DNA of 33,443 nucleotides from Deltaproteobacteria bacterium (GTDB lineage: Bacteria > Myxococcota_A > UBA796 > UBA9615). Below, piece after piece: positions 17,960 to 25,084 of the stretch. Position 1 is the first letter of the stretch, and every line of letters starts with the position of its first letter. The stretch spans positions 1-33,443 of the forward strand of contig PBPL01000079.1 of NCBI GenBank assembly GCA_002724675.1. The letters run 5' to 3'. The notes beneath the pieces were generated by a model, which was given only the letters and a program-made list of their open reading frames with translations, made no database searches and had not been told where the DNA came from. The translations under genes were made by a program, and so were the position numbers.

Positions 17960-18877
17960 ATGCAATGCCACCTCATCAGGCCCCCCGCCATGCTGGCCGG
18001 ACTGCTGGCCGCCCTCTCTGGTGGATGCCTTACTGCGCCGGGCGCAGACACTGTCAGCGAGAACATGGGAGGAGATACTTCGCTTGCAATCGTTGGAGGC
18101 GATGCCACCGACGCGTTTGCCGAAGTCGCCGCGGTGTACTGGTCCGATGTATTCCAGTGCTCGGCCGTCGTCGTGGAGCCCGACCTTCTCATCACCGCTG
18201 CGCACTGTCTGGAGGCCTTTCCTGACGAAGGGGGACTCGAGGTGCGCTTTGGCACGCATCCTCGAACGTCCACGGACCGCATACCGGTAGCGAGTATTCA
18301 CATCCACCCGGACTTTCGCTCCGATGCGAGCGTCGATATCGGCCTGTTGCGCCTCACATCGACGGCACCTGTCAGTCCAGTGCCGTGGAACGAAGAAGAA
18401 CTCTCGGACCTCCAAGTGGGAGACCTGGTGACGCTGGTGGGCTTCGGGCACAGCCATTCAGGCGATGAGGGTCCTCCCATCCGACGTCAGGTCAGCGTCT
18501 CGCTCGCTGAGGTGCGCCCCACTAGCTTGAGCTGGGCCGACCCGGACCGCGGCCTCTGCGAGGGAGACAGCGGGGGCCCCGCCTATCTCAGCATGGGTTC
18601 GGGCCTAGTTGTGGCGGGTGTGCTCCGCGAGGGTGAGCCGGACTGCAGCGGATGGGGCGCCGCTACCCGAACCGACCCCTTCGCCACCTGGCTGGCCGAG
18701 CCAGACGAATCTGAGGTGCCAGAGGACGCATTCGACGACAGCGAAGACGAAGCCCTGCCAGCGACCCACGGCTGCGCCTGCGCCCTTCCTGGTCAGCGGG
18801 GGGCCAAACCCATGAGCCCATGGCTCGCGTTGATGATGGGAATCGGGGCGGTCTTCCGCCGCCAGAGGCTCACTTAG
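17960..18877 (+). CDS. Trypsin-like (S1) serine protease with MYXO-CTERM-like tail
   Basis: A 305-residue secreted protease. From the ATG at 17960 there is a short basic start, a hydrophobic segment (MLAGLLAALSGG) and Cys23, an imperfect lipobox. The mature region begins at IVGGDATDA, the trypsin activation site, and carries the full catalytic triad: His82 in TAAHC, Asp126 in DIGLLRL and Ser204 in CEGDSGGP. The C-terminal 34 residues start with GCACALPGQRG, continue with a hydrophobic helix and end in RRQR, the layout of the MYXO-CTERM sorting signal, so the protein is probably anchored and processed at the cell surface. An in-frame ATG at 17882 would put 26 unlikely residues ahead of the signal peptide and was not used; ATG 17990 is a further option. 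AAGGG lies 14 bases upstream. Its stop overlaps the converging next gene by eight bases. Confidence 0.85.
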   Translation: MQCHLIRPPAMLAGLLAALSGGCLTAPGADTVSENMGGDTSLAIVGGDATDAFAEVAAVYWSDVFQCSAVVVEPDLLITAAHCLEAFPDEGGLEVRFGTHPRTSTDRIPVASIHIHPDFRSDASVDIGLLRLTSTAPVSPVPWNEEELSDLQVGDLVTLVGFGHSHSGDEGPPIRRQVSVSLAEVRPTSLSWADPDRGLCEGDSGGPAYLSMGSGLVVAGVLREGEPDCSGWGAATRTDPFATWLAEPDESEVPEDAFDDSEDEALPATHGCACALPGQRGAKPMSPWLALMMGIGAVFRRQRLT

Positions 18878-19865
18878 TCTCGGCCGCAGCTTCCTCAGCG
18901 AGCCGCTGGTCTTCTTCGGCCTTGAGCCGGCTGTAGTCGGCAGGCATGAGCGCCTTGGCGCCCCAAATCTTCACCTCAGCGCGGGTGTCTGAGTCCCAGT
19001 CGATGTCGATGTCGATGCCATCCAGATGGACCTCCCCGGGGCTCCCCATCGTGTCGGCCGGCGCCACGAGTCGGGGAACCTCGAAGTTACGGGTCTCGAT
19101 CAGACGATCCTGGCCATCGAAGAACTTGATCTCCAACACGACCCCCGCCATTCCGTATTCGGTTGGATTGATCAGGTGGAACATCATGTTCGTTCGTGTC
19201 TCAGGCTCCTTCGGATCCCCGCTCGGGGTCCAGGAATAGTTGATGAGCTTGAGGTACGAGTCGGGATTGAATCGGGGGTCATACTTGGCCCGCACATCAC
19301 TGTCGAACATGTAGGCCGGAATGACCTGCGTGGTTCCCACCCAACCGGTCGTTCCACCGTCCGTCTTCACCTCGTAAAAGTCGCCCTGCTTTTGAATGAG
19401 CTCAACGACAGCGTCCTTCTTGACGTCGCCGGTGGGCTTCCCAGCGCTCCCAGCCTCGGACAACAACGTGGCGTGCTGAGTGACCAGAGCCTCCAGAGGC
19501 CGGAGAGCTCCGCTGTGGTCGCCCACAAGAGCCGTCTCCTTGATGTCTGGCGGATTCTTCCACATGTAGGCCAAGCCGCCGAAGCCGCCAATCACCAGGA
19601 GGAATGCAGTCAAGAGGAGCAGAGGCCGAAGAGCTCGGGCTCCTTTTACCTCCTTTTGCAGGACCAGATCATCGAGCCCCGGCTGAGCCTTGAGGAGCCC
19701 GTCCAGTTCGGTGACCTCCATGGCATAGAGCCAGTCGGTTCGACCCGGCGGCTGGACGAGATCGCCTGGGTAGATCTTGCCACCCACCGCCATGAGCTTG
19801 AGTTCAGCGACATCCTTGGCCGCAAATTGCTGTTCACCACGGGTGATGCGCCAGGAAGTGCTCAT
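18870..19865 (-). CDS. GYF_2-TM-SH3 protein with FxLYD-like C-terminal domain
   Basis: A 331-residue membrane protein. Residues 1-60 look like a GYF_2 (DUF4339) domain: WRITRGEQQF, GGKIYPGDLVQPPGRTDWLY. A single membrane helix follows at about 80-102 (LRPLLLLTAFLLVIGGFGGL). Residues about 150-185 resemble a bacterial SH3 domain (VVELIQKQGDFYEVK, GTTGWVGTTQVIP). Residues about 205-310 form a beta-rich segment like FxLYD domains (MMFHLINPTEYGMAGVVLEI, FFDGQDRLIETR), ending in a charged Glu/Ala-rich helix. GYF_2 and SH3 domains bind proteins or cell-wall peptide, so a scaffolding role across the inner membrane is plausible but unproven. The ATG has an ideal GGAGGAG five bases upstream (19871-19877). 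It is the last gene of a leftward run, 161 bases after the Asp-rich lipoprotein gene; that gap shows no clear promoter. Confidence 0.75.
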   Translation of the reverse strand: MSTSWRITRGEQQFAAKDVAELKLMAVGGKIYPGDLVQPPGRTDWLYAMEVTELDGLLKAQPGLDDLVLQKEVKGARALRPLLLLTAFLLVIGGFGGLAYMWKNPPDIKETALVGDHSGALRPLEALVTQHATLLSEAGSAGKPTGDVKKDAVVELIQKQGDFYEVKTDGGTTGWVGTTQVIPAYMFDSDVRAKYDPRFNPDSYLKLINYSWTPSGDPKEPETRTNMMFHLINPTEYGMAGVVLEIKFFDGQDRLIETRNFEVPRLVAPADTMGSPGEVHLDGIDIDIDWDSDTRAEVKIWGAKALMPADYSRLKAEEDQRLAEEAAAETK

Positions 19866-20026
19866 GGTCTCTCCTCCATCCGGGGAAGAGCTACACGAGC
19901 CCCCGGAAAACGTCCACGCAGTCCTACTACAGCCCGCATCAGTCGAGCAAGGCGAACACGGCCCAGGGCTCCTGACGCGAATGCACAGTCAGACAAGATA
20001 ATGGGCCCCAAGCCCACCGAACCCAC

Positions 20027-20794
20027 TCACCCATCCGTCGCTAAGAGCGTTGTACTGAAACAGCCGCGCACACCGACCAAGACCGTCGCCGGGGTCAGGG
20101 GCCCTGCATACCACTGCACCACCCCATGGAAGTTCCCCGAGGTCTGGGACCCTGGGCTCGGGAGCGTGTCGAAGAAGACCTGGCCGCCCACTGTGGGGTG
20201 GGGGTCAACGGCTGTCATTCCATAGGCCACAGCCAGAGCAGGATCCGACGCACCAATCTCTGCGGCGCCCACGAACGCCTGCAACACAGCATTGCCAGGG
20301 GTCTCGGCGGGCACTAGGAACTCAATGGGGGATTGCTCGGGCATCGCTGGCCCGGTCGCTCCCATTCCCGCTCCGGTGTTCCCCGTAATCGCTGCCCACA
20401 AGGTGGGGGTTCCCAACTGAATCTTGAACTGGCCGGTGTTGTTGGCGAACGACGAAGAATCCACGCCGTCAATCGGCCCCAGAACTGTGCCGTCACCCAA
20501 CATGAACTTCACCTGATTGAGGGCCGGGTCACAGTCAAACTCGGGGGCCGTTGCTTCCAGATAGTCCGCCGGACCGTCGTCATCATCATCGCCGGTATCG
20601 TCGCCAGCGGTATCGTCGTCCCCCGTGTCGTCATCGGCGGTGTCATCGTCGCCCGTGTCGTCGTCCCCTGCAGAGTCATCGTCGCCCGCTGGATCGCCCT
20701 CGCCGCCGGCCCACTCATCGTCTTCGCAAGACGATAGGAATGTCAGAGACAGAACCGTCAGGCACAAGAGCAGACTGAGAACGCGAATCGACAT
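20027..20794 (-). CDS. Asp-rich lipoprotein, function unknown
   Basis: A 255-residue lipoprotein: signal peptide with a good lipobox (LSSC, Cys23), then directly an Asp-rich tract of about 45 residues built of DDDT, DDDS and AGDDDT-like units, then a beta-rich globular domain of about 180 residues that I do not recognise. That domain has QVKFMLGDGTVLGPIDGV and ends with GVRGCFSTTLLATDG; it contains only two cysteines. The ATG at 20794 has AGGTGGAG four bases upstream; the frame extends a further 31 codons upstream but these precede the signal peptide. It lies 28 bases after the DUF5989-like gene, so it is probably in the same operon as the carbamoyltransferase cassette. The tract may act as a surface spacer or bind cations; no function can be named. 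Confidence 0.75.
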   Translation of the reverse strand: MSIRVLSLLLCLTVLSLTFLSSCEDDEWAGGEGDPAGDDDSAGDDDTGDDDTADDDTGDDDTAGDDTGDDDDDGPADYLEATAPEFDCDPALNQVKFMLGDGTVLGPIDGVDSSSFANNTGQFKIQLGTPTLWAAITGNTGAGMGATGPAMPEQSPIEFLVPAETPGNAVLQAFVGAAEIGASDPALAVAYGMTAVDPHPTVGGQVFFDTLPSPGSQTSGNFHGVVQWYAGPLTPATVLVGVRGCFSTTLLATDG

Positions 20795-20822
20795 CGTCTC
20801 CACCTCGACAGCGCGGCTGGAA

Positions 20823-20981
20823 TCAAAACAGGGTGTAGATGAACGGGAGCACCGCAGCCTTCTCGCCAACCAGGATAAGGACGACAAGCAGCAACAAGAC
20901 CAAGATGATCGGCGTCATCCACCAGGCCTTGCGCTCTTTGAGGAAAAACCAAAAATCCTGAATCAGTTCGATGAACCACAT
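20823..20981 (-). CDS. DUF5989/SxtK-like small membrane protein
   Basis: A 52-residue protein starting MWFIELIQDFWFFLKERKAW, followed by one strongly hydrophobic helix (TPIILVLLLLVVLILVG) and the ending AAVLPFIYTLF. The FLKERK-type basic patch, the single helix and the APFIYTLF-like tail are those of the DUF5989 family, whose members (including SxtK of the saxitoxin cluster, as I recall it) are encoded beside NodU/CmcH-type carbamoyltransferases. It lies 67 bases downstream of just such a gene. Longer in-frame starts exist (to 21092), but they overlap the carbamoyltransferase and are unlike the family. The ribosome binding site is weak. Role unknown; perhaps a membrane anchor for the carbamoyltransferase. 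Confidence 0.8.
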   Translation of the reverse strand: MWFIELIQDFWFFLKERKAWWMTPIILVLLLLVVLILVGEKAAVLPFIYTLF

Positions 20982-21048
20982 GATTAGGGAAATCCTATCA
21001 GAGTGGCCCCGAGAATCACCGCGGGCAAAGCCAGATGTCCAACCTTCA

Positions 21049-22797
21049 TCAATCCAATGGGAATGCCGTACGGGCATCCTCGATGTCCGCATACTCCCGC
21101 TGTTCTTGCTTCGCCAGAATGTAGGGCCCTATCACCAGCACATCCATGTGCGTCCGGATGAAACACTGAAAGGCGTCCTCTGGCGTACAGACGATCGGCT
21201 CCCCACGGACATTGAAGCTCGTGTTGATGACGAGGGGGCAGCCTGTCAACGTCTCGAAAGCGGAGAGCAAGCGATGGTAGAGCGGGCAGTCTTCGCGCTC
21301 TACCGTCTGAATGCGTGCACTGCCGTCCACGTGCGTAACAGCTGGAACAGAGCGCTTTTCGGGAAGAACATCGGCCACCAGCTGCATGAATGGGCTGGGG
21401 TGTCCGCGCAGATCAAACCACTCATCGGCTCGTTCCGCGAGGATCGAAGGAGCAAAGGGACGAAAACCCTCCCGAAACTTAATCTTGAGGTTGATTCGGT
21501 CGCGCATGTCGACCACTCGCGGGTCACCGAGGATGCTGCGGCTGCCCAAGGCGCGTGGACCGAACTCCATTCGCCCCTGAAACCAGCCGACTACCTTGCC
21601 GTCTGCGATGTGTTGAGCCGTCGCCCGAACCAGCGCGTCGTCACTCTCGGCTCGCTCGAAGGCTGCCCCGTAGTGCTGGAGGACACTCTCCACCTGCTCA
21701 GGATCAAATGCAGGCCCCCAGTCCGCGGAATCCATCCGCCAGACCCGCGGGTTGCCCAACACCATGCAGTGAATCCATAGGGCGACTCCCAGAGCACCCC
21801 CAGCATCGCCGGCAGCGGGCTGGATGAACAGCCTCTCAAAGGGCGTCTCTCTCAAGATGTGTCCATTGGCCACGCAGTTGAGCGCGACCCCACCAGCCAT
21901 GCAGAGGTTCGAGAGCCCTGTCTCCTCGTGGAGCGCATTGGCCTGTCGAACCATCACATCATTCAGGACCTCCTGCAGGGAACGGGCGATGTCCTTGTGG
22001 AAGTCCTCCATGGGTCCTTCTGGATCCCGGGGCGGGCGGCCGAACAACTCGAAGAACTTTTCGTTGGCCATGCGCATGCCGAAGTCGAAGTCGAAGTAGG
22101 ACATGTCGAGCCGAAAGGACCCATCCTCAGCGATGTCGATGAGCTTGCGGACCTCGTCGACGTAGCGGGGCTCGCCATAGGGAGCCAGCCCCATGACCTT
22201 GTACTCACCCGAGTTGACCTTAAAGCCCAGATAGCCCGTAAAGGTGCTGTACAGCAGACCTAGGGAGTGGGGAAACAAGATCTCCGAGTGGAGCTCCATC
22301 TGGTTTCCTCGGCCCACACCGCGGGTCGCAGTTGCCCACTCGCCGACTCCATCTACCGTGAGGATCGCAGCTTCCTCAAAAGGGCTGGCAAAGAAGGTCG
22401 AGGCGCCATGGCTCACGTGATGCTCCGCAAACCAAATGGGCCCAGACCAATTCAACTCCTTCTGCACGACCCGACGCACAGGTAGCTTCTGCTTCATCCA
22501 GTGGGGAATCCCAGCGATGAACTGCTCCTTACTCTCCGGAAAGTGTTGAAGGTGAGACAGCAGTAGACGCTCCAGCTTGAGCATGGGCTTGTCGTAGAAG
22601 CCCAGGTGGTCCACATCCTCAATCCCGATGCCCGCTACCCCGAGGCAATAGGAAATCGCCCGCACTGGGAAGTCGGGGTCATGCTTGATGCGGGTGAACC
22701 GCTCCTCCGATGCAGCTGCCACCAGCACCCCATCTCGAAGCAGCGCGGCCGCCGCATCGTGATAGAAGCACGAGATACCGAGAACCCAGGTAGGCAT
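21049..22797 (-). CDS. NodU/CmcH-family O-carbamoyltransferase
   Basis: A 582-residue cytoplasmic enzyme of the carbamoyltransferase family that includes NodU, CmcH, TobZ and SxtI, which moves a carbamoyl group from carbamoyl phosphate, via carbamoyl-AMP, to a hydroxyl on a sugar or other acceptor. Visible features: YHDAAAALL near residue 12 and the EERFTRIKHD motif near 31 (N-terminal Kae1-like domain), EHHVSHGAS (His126, His127 and His130, iron/metal site), DGVGEWAT (149-156), GGVALNCVANG near 290 (nucleotide binding) and a C-terminal domain with FRPFAPSILAERADEWF. Length is typical. It starts 12 bases after the SxtJ-like gene and is followed by the SxtK-like gene. No sugar-biosynthesis or polyketide genes are nearby, so the acceptor cannot be predicted. 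All catalytic motifs appear intact. Confidence 0.92.
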   Translation of the reverse strand: MPTWVLGISCFYHDAAAALLRDGVLVAAASEERFTRIKHDPDFPVRAISYCLGVAGIGIEDVDHLGFYDKPMLKLERLLLSHLQHFPESKEQFIAGIPHWMKQKLPVRRVVQKELNWSGPIWFAEHHVSHGASTFFASPFEEAAILTVDGVGEWATATRGVGRGNQMELHSEILFPHSLGLLYSTFTGYLGFKVNSGEYKVMGLAPYGEPRYVDEVRKLIDIAEDGSFRLDMSYFDFDFGMRMANEKFFELFGRPPRDPEGPMEDFHKDIARSLQEVLNDVMVRQANALHEETGLSNLCMAGGVALNCVANGHILRETPFERLFIQPAAGDAGGALGVALWIHCMVLGNPRVWRMDSADWGPAFDPEQVESVLQHYGAAFERAESDDALVRATAQHIADGKVVGWFQGRMEFGPRALGSRSILGDPRVVDMRDRINLKIKFREGFRPFAPSILAERADEWFDLRGHPSPFMQLVADVLPEKRSVPAVTHVDGSARIQTVEREDCPLYHRLLSAFETLTGCPLVINTSFNVRGEPIVCTPEDAFQCFIRTHMDVLVIGPYILAKQEQREYADIEDARTAFPLD

Positions 22798-22809
22798 GCG
22801 CTTCTCGCC

Positions 22810-23163
22810 TCAGACCGGTCGTCGGATCCGATCGGGATCCACATGAATAGGCTGTTCTCGAACACGCCAGCCGGTCTCACCCACGGGGCGGGTTGCCCGG
22901 TCCAGCCGATCCATGTTCTTCTTTCGCATCATCCAAGCCACTGGCCCCAGGCCCACGTAGAAGGCCATCCAGGCAAAGACCCTATTCTGCTTCGCGCCGA
23001 TCACCACGGCCTTGGTCAGCCACCAACGCCACCAGCGCTTGTAGAGAGGCGGGTCTGGCAACACAGGTGGGTCCGGAACACGGGCCGGGACCCCACCGCT
23101 CAGAGATGGCTTGGGGCGAGCCGGCCTCTCCCCGGAGCCAGCATCATTCGTCGTCGTCGGCAT
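22810..23163 (-). CDS. SxtJ-like membrane protein
   Basis: A 117-residue protein. An N-terminal Pro/basic region (1-40) is followed by about 60 residues resembling the C-terminal half of SxtJ-family proteins: a tryptophan-rich start (YKRWWRWWLTKAV), a conserved NRVFAWMAFYVGLGPVAWMM helix and an RKKNMDRLDR basic segment, then RVREQP. SxtJ relatives I know of carry an additional pair of helices at the N-terminus, which is absent here, so this is a shortened form. The ATG at 23163 overlaps the end of the LOG-family gene by 20 bases and has a GGAGGCGGAG stretch just upstream. It directly precedes the carbamoyltransferase gene (12 bases). Function unknown; association with carbamoyltransferases is the main clue. 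The family call is by pattern, not by search. Confidence 0.6.
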   Translation of the reverse strand: MPTTTNDAGSGERPARPKPSLSGGVPARVPDPPVLPDPPLYKRWWRWWLTKAVVIGAKQNRVFAWMAFYVGLGPVAWMMRKKNMDRLDRATRPVGETGWRVREQPIHVDPDRIRRPV

Positions 23164-24268
23164 CCCGCTCCGCCTCCGGCGTAATGCCGTGCACCGGCTT
23201 GATGTCTGGCTTGCTCAACACCTGCTCGTCCGTGACAGCGTCATTGAGGCGCTCGATCATCCGTCGGAGCCGACCCAGGTGACGCTGGTCGAAATGCAAG
23301 CGCAGTCGGAACAAGTCATCGGCAGGTTCATCGTCTTCCACCGAGTGTCGATCAACCTCCTCGATCTTCCCACTCTCAACGATGTCCTGGAACTCATCGT
23401 TGAGCATCTCGACCGTCCCCGCCGCGGGGGGGTGCTTGAGCCGTATCACTAGACGGTTCTCGATGTAACGGATGCTGTGGAAGTTGCGGTAGAAGTGCGA
23501 CACATGGCGAATCGCCGCTGCCGAGTCATTGACGACCTCATAGAGCTCTAGGTCGTCCTCCGAGATCAAACCTCGCTCCAACAACGCCGTCCGAATGTAG
23601 CGGTCCCACTCTTCCCAGTAGGTGCTTCCCGGCTGCTCAATCATGACCACTGGACGCGGGTCCGTCTTTCCCGTCTGAATCAAGGTCAGCGTCTCGAAGC
23701 CCTCGTCCTGCGTCCCGAAGCCTCCGGGGAACAAGATCACCCCGTCCGTCTCTTTGACGAACACGACCTTCCGGGTGAAGAAGTACTTGAAGTTGACCAG
23801 CTTCGGATCATCGATGATGTAGTCGTTGGCTTGGGCCTCAAACGGCAACAGGATGTTCACCCCGAAGGAGTTGTCCCGGCCGGCCCCTCGGTTGGCCGCC
23901 TCCATGATCCCCGGCCCCGCCCCAGTGACCACCATGAAGCCCGCATCCACGAGCCCCTTCGCGCACTCTACAGCCATGCTGTAGTGGGCGTCGTCCTCCG
24001 CTGTTCGGGCGCTTCCGAAGACAGCAATCTTCCTGTAGTCGCTCCAAGGCGCAAACGTATTGAAGCCGCGCCGCAGCTCACGCAAAGACCGGTTCATGAT
24101 CTTCAGGTTGAGCGTTCCCGGCTGATCCTGGGCAACCAAGACCGCCGTGTAGAGCAGCTGGCGCATGTGCCGCCGGTCCGTAGGGTCGGCCTCTGGACAG
24201 ACCTGGTCCAGCAATTGATCGAACACCTCGTAGGCGGCGTGCTTGTCTATGCGCTTGATACGGTTCAT
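23144..24268 (-). CDS. LOG-family (TIGR00730-like) protein
   Basis: A 374-residue cytoplasmic protein with a LOG/'lysine decarboxylase-like' Rossmann core: VFGSART (83-89), TGAGPGIMEAANRGA (115-129) and the signature PGGFGTQDE (181-189). LOG proteins cleave nucleoside 5'-monophosphates at the N-glycosidic bond, releasing free bases such as cytokinins in plants; many bacterial members act on AMP or pyrimidine nucleotides. The core spans about residues 75-265; the N-terminal 70 residues and the C-terminal 110 (acidic, ending DADDDE) are extensions beyond the usual 190-250-residue length. It is the first gene of the leftward operon, overlapping the SxtJ-like gene by 20 bases. The ATG at 24268 has no close ribosome binding site. 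The 186-base divergent gap to the next gene must hold its promoter; none is obvious. Confidence 0.85.
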   Translation of the reverse strand: MNRIKRIDKHAAYEVFDQLLDQVCPEADPTDRRHMRQLLYTAVLVAQDQPGTLNLKIMNRSLRELRRGFNTFAPWSDYRKIAVFGSARTAEDDAHYSMAVECAKGLVDAGFMVVTGAGPGIMEAANRGAGRDNSFGVNILLPFEAQANDYIIDDPKLVNFKYFFTRKVVFVKETDGVILFPGGFGTQDEGFETLTLIQTGKTDPRPVVMIEQPGSTYWEEWDRYIRTALLERGLISEDDLELYEVVNDSAAAIRHVSHFYRNFHSIRYIENRLVIRLKHPPAAGTVEMLNDEFQDIVESGKIEEVDRHSVEDDEPADDLFRLRLHFDQRHLGRLRRMIERLNDAVTDEQVLSKPDIKPVHGITPEAERDADDDE

Positions 24269-24454
24269 CGTCGTCCGATGCTACTCCCAGGGCCGATCGG
24301 CGGACCAGTCTAACCGGAACCGATCTCCACGTCCCGACGAGCAATCCTCCCCAGTCCTTCGTTGGGGCGGGCAGCCCGTTCACTTCGCTGGTAGGATTCG
24401 CCCCCGCCGGCGGACGGACAGATGCCGCCGCTGCTCCCATCTCACGAGGACACC

Positions 24455-24781
24455 ATGGCCAACAAGAACAGCCCCGAAGAAGAGTATTTCGCACGCATCG
24501 AGGCGGAAAAAAGAGAACGGCTTGCCCGGCAACTGGACAACGAACGAGCCCGTGAAGAGGCGGATGCGCTCAAGGCTGCCCACTACATGCACTGCGGCAA
24601 GTGCGGCCAGAAGATGATGACGACGGTCTTCAAGGGGGTCGAAATCGAAGTCTGTCCAGGCTGCGGAGCCGTCCTGCTTGATCCCGGCGAGTTGGAGCAG
24701 CTCGCCGGAGACGACCAGAGTTCGCTCTTCCACAACCTGGCCGAGTTGTTCGGGATGAGTGAGGACCAAGAGGCACCATGA
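24455..24781 (+). CDS. TFIIB-type zinc-ribbon protein
   Basis: A 108-residue protein. The first 45 residues are a highly charged helix (YFARIEAEKRERLARQL). Then comes a zf-TFIIB zinc ribbon: C-X2-C in HCGKCGQKM and C-X2-C in EVCPGCGAVLLDPGELEQL, with the family's typical LDPGELE ending. It ends with a short acidic tail. The ATG at 24455 has GAGGA four bases upstream; an alternative in-frame GTG/ATG further up (24422) is less well placed. Its stop overlaps the start of gatC (ATGA, 24778-24781), so the two are translationally coupled. Its role is not known; the coupling to gatC suggests expression with the tRNA amidotransferase, but zinc ribbons are found in many contexts. Confidence 0.8.
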   Translation: MANKNSPEEEYFARIEAEKRERLARQLDNERAREEADALKAAHYMHCGKCGQKMMTTVFKGVEIEVCPGCGAVLLDPGELEQLAGDDQSSLFHNLAELFGMSEDQEAP

Positions 24782-25071
24782 CAGCCCCCGACCCCTCAGC
24801 CGTCGCCCATGTCGCCGGGCTCGCTCGGCTGAAGTTCTCGGACGAGGAACTGCGACTGTTTCAACAAGAGTTCGCCGCCATTCTGGAGATGGTCGAGGTG
24901 CTTGAAGAACTGCCCGCGGTGGAAGGCGTCGATACGGACTCGTCGGCCCCCACCCCCATGCGGCCAGATGCAGTGACCAACGCCAACTTGCCGGACGCGA
25001 TGCTGGCCAACGCGCCGGACCGCGAGGGCTATCACTTCCGTGTACCCGCCGTCCTCGGTGGCGAGGACTAG
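24778..25071 (+). CDS. gatC: Aspartyl/glutamyl-tRNA amidotransferase subunit C
   Basis: A 97-residue GatC: it begins with VAHVAGLARLKFSDEELRLF, the family's typical start, and has the middle helix FAAILEMVEVLEELPAVEGV and an R-P-D segment (PMRPDAV) and the C-terminal end FRVPAVLGGED. GatC stabilises GatA and clasps GatA and GatB together in the GatCAB complex, which amidates misacylated Glu-tRNA(Gln) or Asp-tRNA(Asn). The ATG is part of the ATGA overlap with the zinc-ribbon gene. gatA follows after 13 bases. Confidence 0.93.
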   Translation: MTAPDPSAVAHVAGLARLKFSDEELRLFQQEFAAILEMVEVLEELPAVEGVDTDSSAPTPMRPDAVTNANLPDAMLANAPDREGYHFRVPAVLGGED

Positions 25072-25084
25072 GCCACAGCCAGCG

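Noticed and set aside
17387-18457. Long minus-strand frame opposite the protease gene
   Set aside because: Antisense to the catalytic region; its end reads the Asp tract of the lipoprotein as Thr/Met repeats.
19026-20225. 399-codon plus-strand frame opposite the GYF_2 protein and Asp-rich lipoprotein
   Set aside because: Both minus-strand genes have clear signal or domain features and good ribosome binding sites; this frame has neither.
20971-21780. Plus-strand frame opposite the carbamoyltransferase
   Set aside because: Antisense to strongly conserved motifs; no domain or start signal.
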